Assembly: GCF_030406045.1 (NCBI RefSeq)
Contig: NZ_CP128988.1
Span: 310,001-374,000, forward strand
Reading direction: 5' to 3'
DNA length: 64,000 nucleotides
Source: Thiohalobacter sp. IOR34
GTDB lineage: Bacteria > Pseudomonadota > Gammaproteobacteria > Thiohalobacterales > Thiohalobacteraceae
A model generated the notes under the pieces. The model was given only the letters and a program-made list of their open reading frames with translations, ran no database searches and was not told the DNA's origin. How positions within the stretch are numbered: the first letter of the stretch is position 1; each line of letters begins with the position of its first letter. Below, in pieces: positions 22,192-30,548 of the stretch. Position numbers and translations under genes: made by a program.

Positions 22192-23328
22192 CTAGAAACT
22201 GTAGCCGATGCGCAAGCCAACGATCGTCAAACGGGGATCGACGCTGCGCCCGGAACGGTCGAGGCCGCTGTTTCTCAGCCACTGTAAGGAGGTGGTGATC
22301 TGCAGCCTCCGGCTGGTTTCGCTGCGCAGGTAGAGTTCGGCCTGACTGCTGTCATTCCGCGCCGGGTCATCGAGTTCGCCCGACAGCCAGCTATACGACA
22401 GGCCGGCACCCAGGGTGATCTGCGCTAGCGCTTGTTCCAGGGCGAGTGAGGCAAAGGCCGCCGCCTCGGAGACCGCCGGATTGCTGAACCCGAGGCGCAG
22501 GTTGCCGCGCAAGGCTTTCAGGGCAAAATCGATATTCCCATAGAGGCCGTAATTGGCGGCATCGGCGGCGGTTCCGTCCAGGGTTTCATGGTCGGCCGTG
22601 TTCAGCCACAGGCCTCCGCGCCAGGTCAGGCCGTCAGACTGCCGGTAGACCTCGAACGCGCTGAACAGGCCCTTGTCGTCGTCGTTCACCTTGATCAGTT
22701 CAGCATAGGACAGGCTCGCGTTATCGGCGAGGCCATGGGAGCTCGCCAGCAGCAGGGTGAAGCCGGGTCGTTCTGCAGTCGTGTGATGGTGATAGACCGC
22801 GCCCAGGGTATAGTCCGGGAATTCGATTGCCGGGTTGTTGACCAGGGTCGCGGCGAGGAACTGGCGGGTCTCGTCGTTGGCGACCTCGCTGCTGTCGAGG
22901 AAGGCAGTCGGGTCGATCTGGCCGATCACCAGGGTGCCGCGGGCAAGGCGCCGGCTGTAGTGCAGCTCCGACAGCTGCAGCCGGCCATGGCCCCGGGAGT
23001 TCAATGCTGTGCCGGCATCGGCATTGGCCTCCCCGGCATGACGGGAGAGGCCATTGGCCGGGGGCGTGCTGCTTCCCTCCAGGTAGGCCAGCCACTGGCC
23101 GTGGCGGGTTTGCCATCTGCCGAGCAGATCGAGTGAAGCGATGAGTTCGGCATCGAGTCGAGGGTCGCTGGCGTACTGCCAGCTTGCCGTGATGGCGCCT
23201 TCGATGCCTATTTTCGGCAGGCCATCGAGTATCCGGCCATGGCGCTGGTCGACCTCATCGGCTACGACGGTCTGAACGGCCAGCAGGCCAAGGAGCGGGC
23301 CGGCGAGAAGACGACAGGGAATGCGCAT
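22192..23328 (-). CDS. Outer-membrane carbohydrate-porin-like beta-barrel protein
   Basis: 378 residues with a signal peptide (MRIPCRLLAGPLLGLLAVQTVVADE, cut about residue 23). The mature part is rich in alternating-residue strands (GRLQLSELHYSRRL, YTLGAVYHHHT, GFTLLLASSHGL, GTLVIGQIDPTAFLDSS) and ends in the aromatic GLRIGYSF expected for an outer-membrane barrel. The sequence resembles the OprB/carbohydrate-selective porin family; actual substrate unknown. It is the last gene of the Fur-boxed minus-strand set, 46 bases beyond the P19-like gene, so a role in metal uptake is an inference from context. Its stop codon abuts MITE sequence, so the extreme C-terminus could be affected, though the final Phe argues it is intact. 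Confidence 0.65.
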   Translation of the reverse strand: MRIPCRLLAGPLLGLLAVQTVVADEVDQRHGRILDGLPKIGIEGAITASWQYASDPRLDAELIASLDLLGRWQTRHGQWLAYLEGSSTPPANGLSRHAGEANADAGTALNSRGHGRLQLSELHYSRRLARGTLVIGQIDPTAFLDSSEVANDETRQFLAATLVNNPAIEFPDYTLGAVYHHHTTAERPGFTLLLASSHGLADNASLSYAELIKVNDDDKGLFSAFEVYRQSDGLTWRGGLWLNTADHETLDGTAADAANYGLYGNIDFALKALRGNLRLGFSNPAVSEAAAFASLALEQALAQITLGAGLSYSWLSGELDDPARNDSSQAELYLRSETSRRLQITTSLQWLRNSGLDRSGRSVDPRLTIVGLRIGYSF

Positions 23329-23374
23329 GGATACAACGACGAACCTTGTGCAGTCCAGGAGTCAGGCGATGGGG

Positions 23375-23899
23375 TCAGTAGCCGCCCTTTTTACCGACGC
23401 CGACGTAGATGAAGTCCCACTCCAGGTCGAAGGGTGCCCACCAGGGCGCGACGCCGGTTTCCCTGTCGCTGTGCCGGTGGAAGGCGGCATAGGGTGGTGG
23501 CTTGATGTGGTAGCGCAGGCGATACTTGCCGGCCCCGTCCAGCTTGAGGTTGCTGGCATAGTGGGGGCCGTCGTTGGCGGCCATCGGCATCAGGATCCCG
23601 CTGCGCGTCCAGTCCGAGCCCTGCTTGCTGATCGTGTAGCTGATGCTCAGGTAGGGGATCCAGTCGCCTTCGCGGAAGCCCTGCGGATTGTCCCTGAGGG
23701 CGTGGATGTCGGCCTCCAGGTGGATGTCGGCTGGCTGCGCCATGCCAGGCAGCATGGGTTCCATGGTCACCGGCTGGATGTACACGGCACCCACTTGCAT
23801 GCCGTTTTTTTCCACGCTGCCGATGCGTACGTCGCCGGCGCTGACCGCGGTGGAGGCGCCCAGCAGCAGGCTGGTGAGAAGGGAACGAATCAGGTGCAT
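23375..23899 (-). CDS. ftrA: Periplasmic P19/FtrA-type iron uptake protein
   Basis: 174 residues with a signal peptide (MHLIRSLLTSLLLGASTAVSA). Mature protein shows the P19/Tpd family pattern: Met-rich TMEPMLPGMAQP, DIHLEADIHAL, GDWIPYLSISYTI, GPHYASNLKLDGAGKYRL and a His-containing AAFHRHSDRETG. P19 dimers bind Cu and Fe in the periplasm and help ferrous/ferric iron uptake; in Bordetella it is FtrA of FtrABCD. Its neighbour upstream is the polyferredoxin FtrD, and a Fur box lies before that. The permease (FtrC/Ftr1) and cupredoxin (FtrB) usually beside it are not here. Confidence 0.85.
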   Translation of the reverse strand: MHLIRSLLTSLLLGASTAVSAGDVRIGSVEKNGMQVGAVYIQPVTMEPMLPGMAQPADIHLEADIHALRDNPQGFREGDWIPYLSISYTISKQGSDWTRSGILMPMAANDGPHYASNLKLDGAGKYRLRYHIKPPPYAAFHRHSDRETGVAPWWAPFDLEWDFIYVGVGKKGGY

Positions 23900-23927
23900 C
23901 TCGGACTCCTTGGTTGAAGGGGAGGAT

Positions 23928-25373
23928 TCACAGGCCGAAGATGGCCGGCCACCAGGCGAGGCCGACCGCCAGGCTGCCGGCGGTGCTCGGCAGCAGCGGC
24001 AGCCACCGGCGCGGGCCGGCCACGCCCTGGCGCTGCAGGATGCGGTTGCCGAGCTGGATGCTCCACAGCAGGCTGAGCACGAACAGGACGCCCTTGGCGT
24101 AGCCGATACTGAGGCCGCCGGGATCGACGAGGCGCAGTGCCTCGAACAGTTCGCCGCCCAGGCCGATCACCAGCGAGACCATGGCCACCGGGGCGTAGGC
24201 ATATCCCAGTTCGATGAAGCGTCGGCGCAGGTCCAGATCGGCGCCGCTGCGGCCGGCGAGCCAGGCGCTGAGGCCGGTGGTGAGGGACAGCAGCAGGGTC
24301 AACAGCAGGGTGCAGGCCAGCATGAAGCCGACGATCATCATGAAGTCCAGCCAGTTGAACACCTCACGGCGGTCCGGGTGGACGCTCATCAGCCAGGCGG
24401 GGCCTGCCTCGCCGATCCAGTAGTGGCCGTGTTCGATGAACCATTCGCCGACCGCCTGACGCAGGCGGTTGTAGGCGGGCAGGACCAGCCACAGGAAGCC
24501 GCCGAGCGCGGCGCCGGTGCCGAGGAACAGGAACCACACCTCCGCGGCATTGGGATTGTGGTCGCGGATGGCCTCCACTTCACGCCCTGGTCGGCGCAGG
24601 CGCAGCATCAGTCCCCCCTTGGACTGCGGATGCACACAGCGGAAGCATTCGATGCAGTGGCGGGATTCCTCCTTGCGGTTGATGTCGATCAGTGTCGGGC
24701 ACAGGCCGCGCTCGGTATAGGCGTCGCCACCCGGTCGTTTGCGCTTGGGCCAGAACTGCACGGCACCGAGACGTGAGAAGACGCCCAGCAGCAGGCCGAT
24801 GGGACACATGTGGCGGCACCAGGCGCGTTTGTTGCGGCCATAGAGGAAGCCGAGCACGATGGCCGCCAGCAGGGTGCCGCCGAACACCTCGGCGACCGCC
24901 TCGGGGTGGTCGCGCACCCCGAGCGTCTGGCCGAGGATGGTGATCAGCAGGAAGCTGAGGATCGGCGTCCCTTCCCAGCGGACCCAGGCCGGGATTGGGC
25001 GTTGCAGACCGCGCCGGTTGGCCCATTCCGAGGCTGCCCCCATGGGGCAGAGCAGGCCGCACCAGCTGCGGCCGGTGAAGATCACGGAGAGGAAGACCAG
25101 CGGGAACCAGAGTCCCCAGAGAAGGTAGTTGGCGAAGGTCGTGGGGTGGTCGAGGGGGCCGGCGTTCTCGGCGGGCGACGGCAGGAACAGCGGGCCGAAC
25201 AGCAGGGCCAGGAACAGGACGAACATGCCGAGATGCAGCCAGGCGAGGCGGTCCCGATGACGGACGAAGAAGGCCTCCAGGGCCCGGGTCAGGGCATGTC
25301 GCTGCCGCTCGGAGCGGGCGACCACGGGGATCTCGTGGAGCTTGAGGCTGGCCTCGCTGGTGGTGGGGGGCAT
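23928..25373 (-). CDS. ftrD: Membrane polyferredoxin of the FtrD/NapH/NosR type
   Basis: 481 residues with about nine membrane helices. Cysteine sets: CGLLCPMG after the second helix pair, CRHMCPIG further on, and CIECFRCVHP in a loop near residue 245, the pattern of FtrD/YccM-like 4Fe-4S membrane proteins. FtrD is thought to supply or remove electrons for P19-linked iron transport. The C-terminal 220 residues add further helices. First gene of the minus-strand set and preceded by Fur-box-like sequences. It could instead serve another periplasmic redox process, but the adjacent P19 gene favours iron. Confidence 0.8.
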   Translation of the reverse strand: MPPTTSEASLKLHEIPVVARSERQRHALTRALEAFFVRHRDRLAWLHLGMFVLFLALLFGPLFLPSPAENAGPLDHPTTFANYLLWGLWFPLVFLSVIFTGRSWCGLLCPMGAASEWANRRGLQRPIPAWVRWEGTPILSFLLITILGQTLGVRDHPEAVAEVFGGTLLAAIVLGFLYGRNKRAWCRHMCPIGLLLGVFSRLGAVQFWPKRKRPGGDAYTERGLCPTLIDINRKEESRHCIECFRCVHPQSKGGLMLRLRRPGREVEAIRDHNPNAAEVWFLFLGTGAALGGFLWLVLPAYNRLRQAVGEWFIEHGHYWIGEAGPAWLMSVHPDRREVFNWLDFMMIVGFMLACTLLLTLLLSLTTGLSAWLAGRSGADLDLRRRFIELGYAYAPVAMVSLVIGLGGELFEALRLVDPGGLSIGYAKGVLFVLSLLWSIQLGNRILQRQGVAGPRRWLPLLPSTAGSLAVGLAWWPAIFGL

Positions 25374-25398
25374 GGGTCGAAGTCTGTCCGGCCAATAG

Positions 25399-25440
25399 TT
25401 GAGAATATTTCTCGATTGTAAATACGAATGATTCTCATGT
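25399..25440 (-). promoter_or_regulatory. Fur box-like operator upstream of the ftrD gene set
   Basis: Two overlapping Fur-type sites lie 26-67 bases before ftrD: TTGAGAATATTTCTCGA and, on the minus strand, ATGAGAATCATTCGTATTT. Each matches about 10-11 positions of the TGATAATNATTATCA core. The stretch is far more AT-rich than its surroundings. It suggests repression by Fur when iron is plentiful. Confidence 0.7.
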
Positions 25441-25442
25441 CA

Positions 25443-25475
25443 ATTGGGCCGCTTTGGTGCAATATCCGGGATAGC
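25443..25475. mobile_element. Right-end fragment of the GATATTGCACC-type MITE
   Basis: GCCGCTTTGGTGCAATATCC followed by GGGATAGC matches the right end of the full copies. No left end is found nearby. It lies between the Fur box and the 3' end of srkA. Confidence 0.7.
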
Positions 25476-25479
25476 TGGG

Positions 25480-26466
25480 TCAGACGTTCAGCGGCGGCTC
25501 ATTCAGCGCCGCCGCCTGCTCGCGCAGGGCGAGGATGTGTTCCTCCCAGTAGCGGTCGCTGCCGAACCAGGGAAAGGCCTGCTGGAAAGCCGGGTCGTCG
25601 CGGCGCCGCGCCAGCCAGGCGGCGTAGTGGATCATGCGCAGGGTGCGCAGGGCCTCGATCAGCTGCAGCTCGCGGTAGTCGAAATCGTGGAATTCCTGGT
25701 AGCCCTCCAGCAGTTCGCTGAGCGCGGCGGCCATCTCGCGCCGCTCACCCGAGAGCAGCATCCACAGGTCCTGTATGGCCGGTCCGCTGCGGCAGTCGTC
25801 GAGATCGACGAAGTGCGGCCCGTCGTCGGTCCAGAGGATGTTGCCGGGATGGCAGTCGCCATGGAGGCGGATCAGGCGGATCTCCCCGGCCCGGGCATAG
25901 GCCGACTCGATCTGCTGCAGCAGGTCGGCGGTCAGGGTGCGGTAGGCGAGTTCGATATGGGCCGGCAGCAGGCCTTCACCCAGCAGGTAGTCGACTGACG
26001 CGACACCAAAGCTTTCCGGGTCCAGCCGCGGGCGATGGCTGAAGGGGCGCATGGCGCCCACGGCGTGGATGCGGCCGAGCAGGCGCCCGAGTCGCAGCAG
26101 GTTGTCCAGATCGTCGAGATTCGGCCAGCGTCCGCCCTGGCGGGGGTAGAGGGCGAAGCGGAATCCCTGATGCCGGAACAGGGTGACGCCGGCCGCATCG
26201 GTCAGCGGCTGCACGACCGGGATGTCGCGTTCGGCCAGTTCGCGGCTGAAGGCGTGTTCCTCGAGGATCGCCGCGTCGCTCCAGCGCCCCGGGCGGTAGA
26301 ACTTGGCAACCAGGAAGCCGCCCGCCTCCAGGCCGATCTGGTAGACCCGGTTCTCGTAGCTGTTCAGGGCCAGCAGATGGCCGCTGCAGCGCTGCCCCTG
26401 GGCCTCCACGGCGTCGAGGATGAGGTCCGGGGTGAGGCCGGCGTAGACATGCGAGGCGTCGTCCAT
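25480..26466 (-). CDS. srkA: Stress response kinase A (SrkA/YihE/RdoA family)
   Basis: 328 residues from the ATG at 26466 (MDDASHVYAGLTPD), the same length as E. coli SrkA. Aminoglycoside-phosphotransferase-like kinase fold: NSYENRVYQIGLE, VAKFYRPGRWS, catalytic loop RLIRLHGDCHPGNILW and metal-binding HFVDLDDCRSGPAIQD. SrkA is a Ser/Thr kinase that protects from envelope and oxidative stress. In-frame codons further upstream run into the palindromic repeat and are rejected. Stands alone between the iron locus and the hdr operon. Confidence 0.93.
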   Translation of the reverse strand: MDDASHVYAGLTPDLILDAVEAQGQRCSGHLLALNSYENRVYQIGLEAGGFLVAKFYRPGRWSDAAILEEHAFSRELAERDIPVVQPLTDAAGVTLFRHQGFRFALYPRQGGRWPNLDDLDNLLRLGRLLGRIHAVGAMRPFSHRPRLDPESFGVASVDYLLGEGLLPAHIELAYRTLTADLLQQIESAYARAGEIRLIRLHGDCHPGNILWTDDGPHFVDLDDCRSGPAIQDLWMLLSGERREMAAALSELLEGYQEFHDFDYRELQLIEALRTLRMIHYAAWLARRRDDPAFQQAFPWFGSDRYWEEHILALREQAAALNEPPLNV

Positions 26467-26597
26467 GGCCCATGATAGCAAGTCCGGGCCGGGCGGGGTT
26501 GCCCGCCCTGTCACGGCAGGCCGGAGCGGCGGGATTCTTCCATCACGAGAGTCAGCAAAGATGTGAGTTGATGACCATGGTAAACACGGATGGGATA

Positions 26598-26694
26598 TGG
26601 CCACGAAAGCCGCGAAATCCACGGAAAGGGATGGTGTCTTTCAGGGGTCGGTGTGGCTCCTGCTATCGAGATTTTTTCGCGGCTTTCGTGGTCA
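26598..26694. repeat. Palindromic CCACGAAA-type element, copy c (diverged core)
   Basis: Arms GGCCACGAAAGCCGCGAAAT and TTTTTCGCGGCTTTCGTGG face each other. The core differs from the other three copies. Located between srkA and the hdr terminator. Confidence 0.8.
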
Positions 26695-26702
26695 TGAACC
26701 AC

Positions 26703-26730
26703 AAAAAAAGGCCCCTCACTGAGGGGCCTT
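26703..26730 (-). terminator. Intrinsic terminator of the qmo-hdr operon
   Basis: On the minus strand AAGGCCCCTCA and TGAGGGGCCTT form an 11-bp stem with a one-base loop, followed by a run of T. It lies 26 bases after the hdrB stop codon. Confidence 0.92.
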
Positions 26731-26755
26731 GATGATTTGCACCTGAATCTGCGGG

Positions 26756-27655
26756 CTACTTGTTGGCGATATCCTCCAGCTTCTTGGCCGGGATCACCTG
26801 GCCGTCGAGACCGGCCTCCTTGGCCGAGGCGCCGTAGGCGACGCTGAGCAGCTGGGAGTAGTAGACCACGGGGATCTTGAACTTGGTGCCATACTTCTGG
26901 TTGATCTGGTCCTGATAGACCTCGGTGTTCATCTGGCACACCGGGCAGGGCGTGACGATCATCTCGGCGCCGTTGTCGTAGGCCGACTCGATGATGTCCT
27001 TGATCAGGGCCTGGCTCTTTTCCGGCTCGGAGAAGGCCAGGGCGCCACCGCAGCAGGACACCTTCTTCTCGTAGTCGTTGCATGGCTCGGCGCCGACCGT
27101 CTCGATCATCTTGTCCAGGTACTTCGGGTTCTCGAAGGATTCGCCGGCGATGCCGAACGGGCGGTTGGTCTGGCAGCCGACGTAGCCGGCGATCTTGATG
27201 CCTTCCAGCGGCTTCTTGACCGGTTGGCCGAGGCCCTCGTAGCCGAAGTCCTCGATCAGCACCTCGACCATGTGGCGGACCTTCTTGTTGGCCTCGATCT
27301 TGAGGCCGGCAGCGGCCAGCGCCTCGTTGGTTTCCTTCATCAGGTCGTCGTCCTCGCGCAGCCGCTCCTGGGTCTCGCGGGTGGCCAGCCAGCAGGCGGC
27401 GCAGGTGGCGACGATGTCCTGATCCGGATGGGCCTGCTCGGAGAGGGCGATGTTGCGTGCCGACAGGGCCAGGCGAGGCAGCTCGCCGCCACCGGCATAG
27501 CCGATCGAGGCGGAGCAGCAGTTCCAGTCCGGAATCTCGTTCAGCTCGATGTCCAGGGTCTTGCACATGCTCTCGACCGAGACCTGGTAGTTGGACGCGG
27601 AAGCCGCCTTCTGGGAAGAGCAGCCCGGATAGAAAGAATAGGTTTTCTTAGCCAT
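26756..27655 (-). CDS. hdrB: HdrB-like heterodisulfide reductase subunit
   Basis: 299 residues. Two CCG-type cysteine motifs: the N-terminal set begins at YPGCSSQ and continues DWNCCSAS and CAACW; the C-terminal set is GCQTNRP, SCCGGALAFSEP and CPVCQMN. These bind the noncubane 4Fe-4S clusters of HdrB. It is the last gene of qmoA-qmoB-hdrC-hdrB. In organisms where QmoC is absent, an HdrC/HdrB pair takes its place next to QmoAB, which is how I read this locus. Likely role: electron transfer between APS reductase and the quinone or another carrier. The substrate is not proven by sequence. Confidence 0.85.
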   Translation of the reverse strand: MAKKTYSFYPGCSSQKAASASNYQVSVESMCKTLDIELNEIPDWNCCSASIGYAGGGELPRLALSARNIALSEQAHPDQDIVATCAACWLATRETQERLREDDDLMKETNEALAAAGLKIEANKKVRHMVEVLIEDFGYEGLGQPVKKPLEGIKIAGYVGCQTNRPFGIAGESFENPKYLDKMIETVGAEPCNDYEKKVSCCGGALAFSEPEKSQALIKDIIESAYDNGAEMIVTPCPVCQMNTEVYQDQINQKYGTKFKIPVVYYSQLLSVAYGASAKEAGLDGQVIPAKKLEDIANK

Positions 27656-27665
27656 TGTCTTCTCC

Positions 27666-28292
27666 TTAGGCGCCGGTCTTGCCGATCTTGGCGTCTTCGA
27701 TTTCCTGGGCCTTGGCGAGCATGGCGTGCAGGCCCTTGGTGTCCTTGCACTTGTGTCCGCCGAACAGCTCCATGGGGCTCATGCGCTTGGTTTTGAGCAT
27801 CCCCAGGCCGATGTCCTTCATTTTCAGCGAGGTCTTGATGCCTTCGGAGAAGCCGTTCATGAAGTACAGCTGCAGGCCGAGCTTCAGCTCGTTGACGCGG
27901 CCGGTCTTGGTCAGGTTGTCCCAGAACAGCTGGGCGAACTTGGCCGTCGGCTGCTGCTGGGGCACCAGCCCGAGGCGCTTCGAGTAGGTGGCCAGGCCAT
28001 GCATGATGTGGGTGATGGGCAGGCCGCGCGGGCAGCGGGCGATGCAGTTGTAGCAGGAGGTGCACATCCACATCGAATCCGACTGCAGAACTTCATCGCG
28101 CTTGCCGGCGCGAATCATCATGAAGATTTCCTGCGGTGGATGTTCCCAGTGCGGACCGAAGGGGCAGGAGCCCGAGCAGACGCCGCACTGCATGCACATC
28201 TTCACCCAGTCCCCTTCCTCGACGTTGGCCTCGACTTCCTTGAGGAAGTTGCCGCGGTACTTTTCGATCATCTGTTGGTTATAGTCGCTCAT
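27666..28292 (-). CDS. hdrC: HdrC-like 4Fe-4S protein
   Basis: 208 residues with two ferredoxin motifs, CMQCGVCSGSCPFG (about residues 35-48) and CTSCYNCIARCPRG (about 77-90), and a C-terminal extension. No membrane helix, so it is HdrC and not the QmoC fusion, whose C-terminal half is a membrane HdrE-like domain. An AGGAGCG site precedes the ATG, which lies 9 bases after the qmoB stop. It links HdrB with the flavoprotein subunits. Confidence 0.87.
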   Translation of the reverse strand: MSDYNQQMIEKYRGNFLKEVEANVEEGDWVKMCMQCGVCSGSCPFGPHWEHPPQEIFMMIRAGKRDEVLQSDSMWMCTSCYNCIARCPRGLPITHIMHGLATYSKRLGLVPQQQPTAKFAQLFWDNLTKTGRVNELKLGLQLYFMNGFSEGIKTSLKMKDIGLGMLKTKRMSPMELFGGHKCKDTKGLHAMLAKAQEIEDAKIGKTGA

Positions 28293-28301
28293 GAATCGCT
28301 C

Positions 28302-30545
28302 CTAGAACTTGAAGGGGCTCATGCCGATCTGTTCGATCGTCTCGGCCATGTCGTCAATCAGCTTCGGTGCGCGGTCGATGTCGGTGATGGCGACCTCGTA
28401 GGTGGCCACGCGCTCCTTCTCCAGATTGAGCTGGGACAGCGTGTCATCGATCTTGCTCATCCGGTAATGGGCCATTTCCGAGCCCTTCACGAAGTGGCAC
28501 TGGTAGTTCTCGCCCTTCTGGCAGCCCATCAGGATGGTGCCGTCATAACCGCTGTTCAGGGCATCGGTGAGCCAGATGGTGTTGACCGAGCCCAGGCAGC
28601 GTACCGGGATGACGCGGGCCCACTGGCTGTACAGGTTGCCCTGCATGGCGGCCATGTCCAGCGCCGGGTAGGCGTCGTTCTCGCAGGCCAGCACCAGGAT
28701 GCGCGGCTTCTCCTCGAACTCGTCCGGGATGTCGACGTTCTTCAGCTGCTGGCCGACGGTATCCACCGAGTAGTTCTCGAAGGAGATGACGCGCACCGGG
28801 CAGGCGCCCATGCAGGTGCCGCAGCGACGGCAGCGCGACTCGTTGTACTGCGGATAACCCTCCTCGTCCTCGTCGATGGCACCGAACGGACACTCCACGG
28901 TGCAGCGCTTGCACTGGGTGCAGCCGTCCTTGCGGAAGGAGGGGAAGGACAGGTCGCCGGAGCGCGGATGCAGGGCACGGCCGAGGTGGGCGTTCTCCAC
29001 CGCCTGGATGGCCTTCAGGGCCGCGCCGGTGGCGTCCTCGATCGCCTGGGCGGTATCCATCGGCCGGCGCACCGGGCCGCAGGTGTAGATGCCGGTGCGG
29101 CGGGTCTCGTAGGGGAAGCAGATGAAGTGCGAGTCACTGAAGCCGTACTTCAGCTGCGGCACGTCCGGTCCCTGGCGGTAGGTGAGGTTGAGGATCGATT
29201 CCACCGGCACATTGACTTCGGCGCTGGCTTCCTCGTTCTCGTCCTTGCTCTCTTCGTCCTCGGTGACCGGCAGTTCGATATTGACGCCGGCGTTGGGCAC
29301 CATGCCGGTGGCCAGCACCACCAGGTCGACCTCCTCGCTCATCTCCTCGTCGAGGATCAGATCCTTGAACTTGACGGTCAGGCCATTGCCGCCGGCCGTC
29401 ACCTCGGAGGCGATGCCCTTGCGGAAGGTGACCTCCTTGTCCTGGCCGGCGCGGTAGAAGTCCTCGCCGGGCGCACCCGGGGTGCGCAGATCGGTGAACA
29501 GCACCGTGGCCTCGATGTCCGGGTTCTGGTCCTTGAAGTACATGGCCTGCTTGATGGAGGTCAGGCAGCAGTGGCCGGAGCAGTAGGGCAGGTGGCCCTC
29601 CTTGTCACTGCGCTGGCCGGCGCACTGCAGGAACATGACCCGCGTCACCTCCTTGCCGTCGGAGGGGCGCTTGATGGGGCCGCCGTTGGCCGCCTTGGCC
29701 AGTTCCTCCAGGCCGAGCTGGTCGACCACGTCCGGGTTGCCGGCGCCGAGCTCGGGGAGCTGGCTCATGTCATAGGGCTTGAAGCCGGAGGCCTGGATGA
29801 TGGCGCCGAAGTTCTCGGTGCTGGTGCTGCCGGACTCGGAGGTGATGTCAGCCGAGAAACGGCCCGGTGCGCCCGAGGTCTTGGTGATGGTCGAGTTGAG
29901 GTGCACGGTGATGTTCGACTGCGCCTCGATCTCGGCCGCCAGGGCGGCCACCGGTGGGTCGATCAGCTCGCCGAAGGGGGCCTTCTGCGGAATGTCCTTC
30001 CAGGCGTGGCCCAGGGCGCCACCCAGCTGGCCGGTCTTCTCGACCAGGTGCACGGGATAGCCGGCCTTGGCGGCTTCCAGCGCGGCGGTCATGCCGGACA
30101 CGCCGCCACCGACCACCAGGATGGCGTTTTCCTGGCCGCGGTTCTCGGACGGCTGGGGCGGGGTCATGAACTTGGCCTCGGCACAGCCCATACGCACGTA
30201 GTCGTCGGCCATCTCCTGGGTGGTTTCCTGCATCTCGTCCTCGTCGGGACGCACCCAGATGACACCCTCGCGCAGGTTGACGCGGCTGATGGCGACACCG
30301 TCGAAGTCGAAGGCTTCGGTCTTGGCGCGACGCGAGCAGGCGGCGATGACCACGCGGTTGACACCCTCGTTGTCGATGTCGTCCTGGATCAGCTTCACGC
30401 CTTCGGCGTTACACAGGAAGTCATGCTGCTTGACCACCTGGGCCTTGCCGTCGCGCTGGGCGATGGTGGCCAGCTGGTCGCAGTCCAGGCGTTCGCCCAG
30501 GCCGCAGCCCTTGCAGATATATGCTCCAATCTTGATGTCAGCCAT
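28302..30545 (-). CDS. qmoB: QmoB: HdrA-like flavoprotein with ferredoxin and MvhD domains
   Basis: 747 residues. N-terminal part with CKGCGLGERLDC and CSRRAK; FAD domain from ILVVGGGVSGMTAALEAA (about residue 143); CAGQRSDKEGHLPYCSGHCC; two 4Fe-4S motifs CTQCKRCTVECP and CRRCGTCMGACP (about 560-605). The C-terminal MvhD-like domain has ILVLACENDAYPALDMA and LMGCQKGENYQCHF. This order is that of QmoB, the large subunit of the quinone-interacting oxidoreductase partner of APS reductase. An acidic insert (EDEESKDENEEAS) sits in the FAD region. It is 3 bases from the qmoA stop. The large antisense frame on the opposite strand is a shadow. Confidence 0.9.
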   Translation of the reverse strand: MADIKIGAYICKGCGLGERLDCDQLATIAQRDGKAQVVKQHDFLCNAEGVKLIQDDIDNEGVNRVVIAACSRRAKTEAFDFDGVAISRVNLREGVIWVRPDEDEMQETTQEMADDYVRMGCAEAKFMTPPQPSENRGQENAILVVGGGVSGMTAALEAAKAGYPVHLVEKTGQLGGALGHAWKDIPQKAPFGELIDPPVAALAAEIEAQSNITVHLNSTITKTSGAPGRFSADITSESGSTSTENFGAIIQASGFKPYDMSQLPELGAGNPDVVDQLGLEELAKAANGGPIKRPSDGKEVTRVMFLQCAGQRSDKEGHLPYCSGHCCLTSIKQAMYFKDQNPDIEATVLFTDLRTPGAPGEDFYRAGQDKEVTFRKGIASEVTAGGNGLTVKFKDLILDEEMSEEVDLVVLATGMVPNAGVNIELPVTEDEESKDENEEASAEVNVPVESILNLTYRQGPDVPQLKYGFSDSHFICFPYETRRTGIYTCGPVRRPMDTAQAIEDATGAALKAIQAVENAHLGRALHPRSGDLSFPSFRKDGCTQCKRCTVECPFGAIDEDEEGYPQYNESRCRRCGTCMGACPVRVISFENYSVDTVGQQLKNVDIPDEFEEKPRILVLACENDAYPALDMAAMQGNLYSQWARVIPVRCLGSVNTIWLTDALNSGYDGTILMGCQKGENYQCHFVKGSEMAHYRMSKIDDTLSQLNLEKERVATYEVAITDIDRAPKLIDDMAETIEQIGMSPFKF

Positions 30546-30548
30546 GGA

